Part shown: in pieces, positions 1-4,405 of the stretch
Position numbering within the stretch: the stretch's first letter is position 1
How the letters are laid out: the number at the start of each line of letters is the position of its first letter
DNA from: Thermodesulfobacteriota bacterium
GTDB lineage: Bacteria > Desulfobacterota > QYQD01
Direction: 5' to 3'
DNA length: 7,594 bases
NCBI GenBank assembly: GCA_030017815.1
Contig: JASEGX010000059.1
Location: 4,507-12,100 of the forward strand
Notes under the pieces: model-generated
Told to the model about the DNA's origin: nothing
Database searches by the model: none
Seen by the model: only the letters and a program-made list of their open reading frames with translations
Translations under genes and position numbers: made by a program

Positions 1-604
1 CGAACGACTCTGCCAGAGCCGCTACAGTGGCGCTGTGTCAGATACGGGCCTGATGTTCTATCCAGATCAGGCCTAACCCCCGCAGGAATTGTTGATAGAT
101 AAAGCACTCCTCATTGTCGAGGGCCGCGCTGCCCACCGAGGCGATACCGTTTGTCCGGTTGACCACTTTTCCTTCGGCATTTTTTTCCATGAAGCTGGCA
201 TCACGGCTCTTTTTAATATTAGCGGCGATCTTGTTTAATGCCCACTCCCAACTTACCTCTTTCCACTTGGCGCTGTAAGGGGCGCGATACCGTACCTTCT
301 TCAGCCGGTGGGGGTTATCATGTAATTGATACAGCGACGCCCCCTTGGCGCAAAGCGCCCCTTCACTGATAGGGTGATCCGGGTCGCCTTCAAAGTTAAT
401 CAATTTGCCGTTGGAGACGTGGGCAATCTGGCCGCAGCTCACCGAACAATAGCAGCAGATATGGGTGGTTTCCTTGGCATTCCTGATCCTGAGTTCAGCC
501 GCATAACTCTCTATCGGGGAGAGGTCAAAACCGAGCTGGCTCAGTCCCAGCCCTGCTGCGGCCACGCCGGAGGCCTTGATAAAGTTACGACGTGAGATTT
601 TCAC
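1..604 (-). CDS. fdnG: Selenocysteine formate dehydrogenase catalytic (alpha) subunit, N-terminal part, runs off left edge
   Basis: Catalytic subunit of a periplasmic molybdenum/tungsten bis-MGD formate dehydrogenase, which oxidises formate to CO2. The N-terminus has a twin-arginine signal (SRRNFIK, residues 4-10), a hydrophobic stretch and a possible cleavage site near A35, so the folded enzyme should be exported by Tat. A [4Fe-4S] ligand set follows: C50-x2-C53-x3-C57-x27-C85. K87 sits where the family has its electron-relay lysine. The frame meets TGA at 38-40 (residue 189) and continues in register: QARI-U-HSATVAALAESFG. This matches the FdnG active site, with Sec189 and His190 corresponding to E. 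coli U196 and H197, so TGA is read as selenocysteine and the gene is not truncated there. The start is GTG (602-604), with an AGGGGG-type Shine-Dalgarno 8 nt upstream at about 613-618. Roughly 600-800 further residues are expected beyond the window. The electron-accepting partner subunits are not visible. Family assignment is firm; the exact symbol (fdnG, fdhA or fdoG) is by similarity. Confidence 0.93.
3..40 (-). promoter_or_regulatory. Selenocysteine UGA codon with candidate bSECIS hairpin
   Basis: The UGA codon lies at 38-40 on the minus strand. Starting 15 nt downstream, the mRNA can fold into a 9-bp stem (5' arm at 23-15, 3' arm at 11-3, two G-U pairs) closed by a GGC triloop at 14-12. 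Known bacterial SECIS elements sit directly after the UGA within the coding sequence, have an apical loop about 16-37 nt away, and carry a G among the first loop bases. This hairpin meets those criteria, with the loop beginning 24 nt after UGA. It would recruit SelB with Sec-tRNA. The pairing was done by eye; no folding energy was computed. Confidence 0.7.
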
Positions 605-889
605 AATAAAGTCCCCCTTTCGTTAAAAGTTTTTACTATAAACTTATCGGCAACATGCAAGCTAATCTTTAATCCCCCCTTCTCTCTTCATAATTATGTC
701 AACTTTTATACAAACTATCCAGAAGTTATCTACCGTATAAGGAAGAGATGCTTACACGTTCTGTCCAACCGCTAGTCAGCGAAACTCAACAAAGAACAGC
801 CCTTCAAAATTAAATTGCGATATGTTTCACTTAATTTGCCACAGACTTCCTTTGCAGTTCTTTGGGGCTCAACCAAAATTTATTTATTT

Positions 890-895
890 TATAAT
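890..895 (+). promoter_or_regulatory. Candidate -10 element for polyprenyl synthase gene
   Basis: A perfect TATAAT sits within an A/T-rich tract upstream of the polyprenyl synthase gene. No recognisable TTGACA-like hexamer lies 16-18 bp upstream, so this is a -10-only match in AT-rich DNA, where chance matches are frequent. Transcription from here would leave a 5' leader of about 145 nt. Confidence 0.25.
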
Positions 896-1007
896 AGGCT
901 ATCATTAAAAATCTACAAAGGTCAACAATTATCTACGGTCCCCAAATAGATATTTAAGTCCCCGGCATAGATAGGCAAATCTCAAAAGCCTCTAATGGAA
1001 GGTTTTT

Positions 1008-1042
1008 AAAGGAGAATCTTTTTGACAACGCCTTACTTTTAG
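1008..1042 (+). promoter_or_regulatory. Strong Shine-Dalgarno with six-codon TTG leader ORF ahead of polyprenyl synthase
   Basis: AAAGGAGAA (1008-1016) is the only good Shine-Dalgarno near the synthase gene, but it lies about 31 nt from the ATG at 1046. It is correctly spaced (7 nt) for a TTG at 1022. That TTG opens the reading LTTPYF and stops at TAG (1040-1042), in the same frame as, and 3 nt before, the synthase ATG. This could be a mini-cistron coupling translation to the gene by reinitiation, or an original N-terminus broken by one nonsense base or sequencing error. The sequence alone does not decide between them. Confidence 0.5.
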
Positions 1043-1045
1043 ACT

Positions 1046-2032
1046 ATGTTGCACGCCGTGAACGGTAACCATTTCTTATCCCTGGTAAAAGACGACCTCC
1101 AGCGTATCGAAGCGGCCGTAGCTCACAATCTGTCCTCCCATGTACCATTTATCACACACGTCAGCCGGTACATACTATTTAGCGGAGGCAAGCGCATTCG
1201 TCCGCTCCTGATGATCCTCTCGGCCCGCATGTGCGACTGTCACGGTGACCACAAGTTTGACCTGTCCGCCATTTTTGAATACCTTCATGCGGCCACGCTA
1301 TTACACGACGACGTGGTAGATAATGCGGAAATCCGCAGGGGAAAGGCCCCGGCCAAAGATGTTTATGGAAATCAGGCGGTTATCCTGGTAGGCGATTTCC
1401 TTTATTCAAAATCCTTGTTCATTTCTGCCCTCCAGGGCAATATCCGCATCATGGAAGTCCTCTTAAAGGCCACCACCCTCATGGCCGAGGGAGAAGTCCT
1501 GCAATTACTCAATGCCGAAAACCTTGAAATTACCGAAGACGAATACATGCAGGTTATACATCGCAAGACGGCCGTTCTTATGGCTGCCGCCTGTGAGGTA
1601 GGCGCCATCCTGGGTAATGTGCCTGCTGAAAAAGAAGAGGCCATGCGCTCCTATGGTGAAAATCTGGGGATAGCCTTCCAATTGACCGACGATGTCCTGG
1701 ACTATACGGCAGACATAAAGGAGTTTGGCAAAAAAGTGGGAAATGATCTGTGTGAGGGCAAGGTCACCCTGCCTCTTATCTATGCCTTGGATAAGAGCAC
1801 AAAGGCCGACCATGATAAGTTGAAAAAAATATTTGTGCAGGAGCACATCAGTCAGGATGATCTCATTACCGCACGAGGACTGATTGAAAGATATGGTGGG
1901 TTTGACTATACTTATGCCCTGGCCCGGAAATCGATCGAAAGGGCGAAGGATAGCCTCTCCGTCTTCCCTCCCTCCCCGACCAAAGATATACTTCTGGGAC
2001 TGGCTGATTACATAATTACCCGCCGTAAGTAA
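1046..2032 (+). CDS. ispB: Long-chain trans-polyprenyl diphosphate synthase (IspB/heptaprenyl-octaprenyl type)
   Basis: Isoprenyl diphosphate synthase that extends farnesyl or geranylgeranyl diphosphate with isopentenyl diphosphate, giving the C35-C50 side chain of a respiratory quinone (probably menaquinone here). The 328 residues show every family landmark: GGKRIRP (47-53) for substrate binding, the first aspartate-rich motif DDVVD (88-92), K174-T175, and FQLTDDVLD (211-219) with the second motif DDVLD (215-219). Ala at the fifth position before the first DDxxD (A83) instead of a bulky aromatic residue fits a long-chain product, as in E. coli IspB. Length is normal for the family (about 320-330). 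The ATG at 1046 has no Shine-Dalgarno of its own; see the leader entry. An in-frame TAG at 1040 rules out extension without readthrough. The gene diverges from the formate dehydrogenase and converges on the Lon operon. Whether it supplies the quinone used by that dehydrogenase is inference. Chain length cannot be fixed from sequence. Confidence 0.93.
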   Translation: MLHAVNGNHFLSLVKDDLQRIEAAVAHNLSSHVPFITHVSRYILFSGGKRIRPLLMILSARMCDCHGDHKFDLSAIFEYLHAATLLHDDVVDNAEIRRGKAPAKDVYGNQAVILVGDFLYSKSLFISALQGNIRIMEVLLKATTLMAEGEVLQLLNAENLEITEDEYMQVIHRKTAVLMAAACEVGAILGNVPAEKEEAMRSYGENLGIAFQLTDDVLDYTADIKEFGKKVGNDLCEGKVTLPLIYALDKSTKADHDKLKKIFVQEHISQDDLITARGLIERYGGFDYTYALARKSIERAKDSLSVFPPSPTKDILLGLADYIITRRK

Positions 2033-2062
2033 ACAATCTCAAAAACCGGCTACGCCGTGCAG

Positions 2063-2100
2063 TCCGCCATCAGCGATCAGCAGTCAGCTTTCAGCTTTGA
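2063..2100 (+). repeat. Heptamer tandem array A (consensus CAGCNNT)
   Basis: Four consecutive 7-bp units beginning CAGC lie at 2070-2097 (CAGCGAT, CAGCAGT, then CAGCTTT twice). A degenerate unit CCGCCAT precedes them at 2063-2069 and a partial GAG follows. The register is exact, with no indels. It lies in non-coding DNA between the convergent genes. The same unit recurs at 2180-2207. Confidence 0.7.
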
Positions 2101-2157
2101 GTCGCACTTGGAAGGTGCTCCTACAGAAGGGGCATGAAATTAGCATCCAGTAAAATA

Positions 2158-2180
2158 GACGGTGGACTTTGGCCGCCGTC
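2158..2180 (-). terminator. Hairpin between convergent genes, possible terminator of the minus-strand operon
   Basis: GACGGTGG (2158-2165) can pair with CCGCCGTC (2173-2180) around a 7-nt loop, with one G-U pair in plus-strand RNA or one mismatch in minus-strand RNA. In the minus direction it is followed by TATTTTA, a modest U-rich tract, and it lies 27 bp past the stop of the last operon gene. In the plus direction no T-run follows. This is a weak-to-moderate terminator prediction made by eye. Confidence 0.35.
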
Positions 2181-2207
2181 AGCTATGAGCTATGAGCCAT
2201 GAGCCAT
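2180..2207 (+). repeat. Heptamer tandem array B (consensus SAGCYAT)
   Basis: Four exact 7-bp units lie at 2180-2207: CAGCTAT, GAGCTAT, then GAGCCAT twice. The unit is the same AGC-containing heptamer seen at 2063-2100, 82 bp to the left. The array runs up to, and shares one base with, the stop codon (2207-2209) of the metallo-beta-lactamase gene. Slippage here could alter the gene's 3' flank but not its coding sequence. Confidence 0.75.
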
Positions 2208-2974
2208 TAAATGACAAGCCTCAGAAAGTCTTCGGCTATGATTAATTCACCATCATAATGGCGGCGGCAGGGTTCGATTAAATCACTATCATCGCAGACC
2301 GGATAAAGATGCGTCAGCATCAGCCGCTTGCAACCGGCTTCCGCGGCCATCCGGCCGACCAGAGAGGGGGTCAGATGCCCTTCCACCTTCATGCCTTCGG
2401 GACAGGAGCACTCGCAGATAAACAGATCCGTCCGCCTGGCTAACTGAACCAAACCGGCTGAATAATCCGTGTCCCCGGAATAAACTATTGACCGGCCATC
2501 CTCTATATCAATACGGATAGCCAGACTCTCGGGGGTGTGCGGCACAAGAGAAAACCTCAGTTTCAGACCTCCCGGAAAAATAATCTTGTCTGTGTCTGCC
2601 TCCAACTCTTTAACCTGCATGAGGTCTGATGGCGGCACCACCCAATGGCCAAAGGCACTTTTCAGGGCCTCATATAACCCGGTAAACCGGCTGTGCGCTA
2701 ATATAGTGAATGGTACGGTACGCTGGTAGCCAAGGTTATATTTAGTCGCAAAAAGAAAGGGTACCAGGTCTCCTACATGGTCAGGATGGAAATGGCTTAA
2801 GAAAATGGCGTCAATCTGATCAGCGGAAATACCGGCCTTTAATAACTGGCGCAATGTTCCCGCACCGCAATCGAGGAGCATTATATAATTGTTATAACGA
2901 ATACAGGTAGCGGGTGCTGCACGGCGCAGAGACGGGACACCGGTACCGGAACCAACTACGATAATCTCGATCAT
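2207..2974 (-). CDS. Short RNase Z-like metallo-beta-lactamase-fold hydrolase
   Basis: Predicted cytoplasmic metal-dependent phosphodiesterase of the RNase Z/ElaC-like branch of the metallo-beta-lactamase fold. Using the ATG at 2972-2974 (255 residues), the N-terminus VVGSGTGVP resembles the family's LGTSAGVP strand and loop. LLDCGAGTLRQLL (33-45) follows, then the metal motif SHFHPDH with H61, H63, D65 and H66, then H146, D168 in YSGDTD, EGHLTP with H200, and H222 in LTHLYP. These supply the expected two-zinc ligands. It lacks the roughly 50-residue flexible exosite arm that E. coli RNase BN carries between its H146 and D168 equivalents, so canonical tRNA 3'-end cleavage is doubtful. A cyclic-nucleotide or other phosphodiester substrate is possible. 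The ATG overlaps the upstream TGA as ATGA, with GAGG about 11 nt upstream. A TTG at 2981-2983 is an alternative start but sits too close to that site. It is the last gene of the operon. Fold is certain; substrate is unknown. Confidence 0.88.
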   Translation of the reverse strand: MIEIIVVGSGTGVPSLRRAAPATCIRYNNYIMLLDCGAGTLRQLLKAGISADQIDAIFLSHFHPDHVGDLVPFLFATKYNLGYQRTVPFTILAHSRFTGLYEALKSAFGHWVVPPSDLMQVKELEADTDKIIFPGGLKLRFSLVPHTPESLAIRIDIEDGRSIVYSGDTDYSAGLVQLARRTDLFICECSCPEGMKVEGHLTPSLVGRMAAEAGCKRLMLTHLYPVCDDSDLIEPCRRHYDGELIIAEDFLRLVI

Positions 2975-3543
2975 TCCCGGCAAAGCCTCTTTCCAGCCTC
3001 AAAGGCCTCGGCCAAGGCAGTGGGATGTTCCAGTATAGCCCCTTTGTGGTCAATCTGGCGATAACCAAGGTATCCCGCAAAGGTGATGCCGATGGATTCA
3101 AGAAAGACACGCACCGTGGTGACTGAGCAATCAAAAAGATTTTTGCCCTTGGTGCCGCCCACAGACAGGAAAAAACCCTTACGGCCGCTCACCTCCGGCG
3201 CTGGAATCCGGTGGAGATAGGCCTTCTTACACCACAAGGCCTGACAGCGGTCGATCATGGCCTTAAGCTGGGCCGTAACACTGTAGAAAAATACCGGTGA
3301 AGCAATAATAATACGGCCTGCAGATTCCAGTCTGGAATAGATCAACTGCATATCATCCTGGACCACGCATTCGCCGGTCTCCTTGCAGGAACCACATTCC
3401 ACACAAGGAGCAAAGTGGAGATCCCGGAGGAAGACCTCTTCAATAAGGGCACCGGTTTCGGCAGCCCCGCGCAACATCTCCTTGAGAAGAAGATCTGAAT
3501 TGCCGCCGGCCCGCGGGCTGGAATAGATGCCGATAACCTTCAA
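2971..3543 (-). CDS. Iron-sulfur flavoprotein / NADPH-dependent FMN reductase family protein
   Basis: A 190-residue flavodoxin-fold protein. The N-terminal strand and FMN phosphate loop read IGIYSSPRAGGNS (4-16). A compact cysteine motif follows, C47-x2-C50-x2-C53-x5-C59, matching the CX2CX2CX4-7C [4Fe-4S] signature of archaeal and anaerobe iron-sulfur flavoproteins. Next are the DDM segment and the ASPVFFYSVTAQLKAMIDR region (about 81-99), typical of FMN-binding reductases of this family. Such proteins are two-electron/one-electron switches using ferredoxin or NAD(P)H, and some reduce O2 or peroxide in anaerobes; the partner here is unknown. The start is TTG (3541-3543) because no in-frame ATG or GTG fits; GAGGTAAG lies about 11 nt upstream. 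It starts 13 bp after the PHP gene and its stop overlaps the next ATG by 4 bp, so it is translated within the operon. Confidence 0.88.
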   Translation of the reverse strand: MKVIGIYSSPRAGGNSDLLLKEMLRGAAETGALIEEVFLRDLHFAPCVECGSCKETGECVVQDDMQLIYSRLESAGRIIIASPVFFYSVTAQLKAMIDRCQALWCKKAYLHRIPAPEVSGRKGFFLSVGGTKGKNLFDCSVTTVRVFLESIGITFAGYLGYRQIDHKGAILEHPTALAEAFEAGKRLCRE

Positions 3544-3556
3544 GACCCGTCTTACC

Positions 3557-4405
3557 TCACCTTCCCATTTTTTTCTTCATATCAGCCAACAATTCATAAG
3601 GAATGCGCAGACTCCCTCGTCCCCGGCCCAGTTTAATGCCGGGCTTATAGTCTCCATGATAGTCCGTACCCCCGGTAGGTATAAGATGATGCCTGTTGGC
3701 GATCCTTTGATAGCCCCGCGTCTGTTCCGGTGCATGTTCGGTATAGAAGACCTCCAATCCCTTGAGACCGGCAGCTTCTAACTCGCCTACTACCTTCTCC
3801 ACCTCTTCCAGAGATTTATTTAAAGAGCCGGGATGGGCCAGCACCGCTATCCCACCGGCCCGGGTAATAAGTTTAATGGCCTCTGCCGGCGTAAGGCGAA
3901 ATTTCTCTACATAGGCCGGTCGCCCCTTTTTCAGATAAATATCAAAGGCCTCCTGTAAGGTGGAGACAAAACCTTTCTGTACAAGGAGCTCGGCAATATG
4001 CGGCCGGCCCACCTGTCCGCCTCCGGCTACCCGCAAAAGCTCTGCGTAGCTTACCTCTATATGCAGGGAATGGAGTTTTTCTATTATTCGCTGATTACGG
4101 GTCTCCCGGGAATCCTGCAGTTTCCGGAGCGCCGCAAGCAGCTCTGCAGAGGTATAGTCGATAAAATAACCCAGTATGTGCATGGAACCGGATGGGATCT
4201 CCGCGCTGATCTCGATACCGGGTATGACCTCAAAATTGAGCCTCTCCCCCTCGGCCAAGGCCTCAGCCACACCTTCTACCGTATCATGATCGGTGACAGC
4301 CACGGCCTTGAGGCCGCTTTCCCGCGCCTTACAGACCAGTTCGGCCGGGGTCAGGCTTCCATCCGAGGCCGTGGTATGGCAATGGAGATCAATCAGATCA
4401 GGCAT
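3557..4405 (-). CDS. PHP-domain phosphoesterase, RNase AM / TrpH (YciV) family
   Basis: A metal-dependent phosphoesterase of the polymerase-and-histidinol-phosphatase superfamily. Numbered from the ATG at 4403-4405 (282 residues), the motifs run in family order: LHCHTTASDG (H8, H10, D15), TDHDT (D39, H40), PGIEIS (E65), HILGY (H76), RPHIA (H136), AHPG (H191) and GTDYHG (D248, H250). These are the trinuclear metal ligands. The closest described relative is E. coli RNase AM (YciV/TrpH), a 5'-3' exonuclease that trims rRNA 5' ends and hydrolyses 3',5'-nucleoside bisphosphates (pAp). The same motifs cover several PHP phosphatases, so the exact substrate is inferred. A TTG 13 codons upstream (4442-4444) would extend the protein, but the ATG is preferred: it has GGAAGGG 6-7 nt upstream and aligns with the family N-terminus. 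It overlaps the lon stop by 8 bp, implying translational coupling. Confidence 0.9.
   Translation of the reverse strand: MPDLIDLHCHTTASDGSLTPAELVCKARESGLKAVAVTDHDTVEGVAEALAEGERLNFEVIPGIEISAEIPSGSMHILGYFIDYTSAELLAALRKLQDSRETRNQRIIEKLHSLHIEVSYAELLRVAGGGQVGRPHIAELLVQKGFVSTLQEAFDIYLKKGRPAYVEKFRLTPAEAIKLITRAGGIAVLAHPGSLNKSLEEVEKVVGELEAAGLKGLEVFYTEHAPEQTRGYQRIANRHHLIPTGGTDYHGDYKPGIKLGRGRGSLRIPYELLADMKKKMGR

Larger units (their letters stand above)
605..1045. other. Divergent intergenic region between formate dehydrogenase and polyprenyl synthase genes
   Basis: This 441-bp AT-rich stretch lies between divergent genes, so it should hold both promoters. No convincing ORF or RNA gene was seen. A perfect TATAAT hexamer (890-895, plus strand) lies in an A/T-rich run but has no good -35 at 16-18 bp. 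On the minus strand a TATAGT-like hexamer lies about 40 bp upstream of the formate dehydrogenase start, also without a clear -35. A minus-strand TTGACA (697-702) is followed at the right distance by G-rich sequence, not a -10. The octamer TTATCTAC occurs twice in direct orientation (726-733 and 929-936). No FNR-type TTGAT-N4-ATCAA or sigma54 -24/-12 site was found. Confidence 0.6.

Noticed and set aside
38..604. Formate dehydrogenase as a truncated pseudogene ending at TGA
   Set aside because: The codons after TGA continue the family active-site sequence in register and a SECIS-like hairpin follows, so the TGA encodes selenocysteine.
697..702. TTGACA on the minus strand as the -35 of the formate dehydrogenase promoter
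   Set aside because: The sequence 16-18 bp downstream is a G-run with no -10 resemblance, so the hexamer is not supported as a promoter.
1505..1846. Minus-strand open frames within the polyprenyl synthase gene
   Set aside because: They are shadows of a gene whose catalytic motifs are intact on the plus strand.
2063..2207. CRISPR-like array in the convergent gap
   Set aside because: The units are 7 bp and contiguous with no spacers, so this is a short tandem repeat and not a CRISPR.
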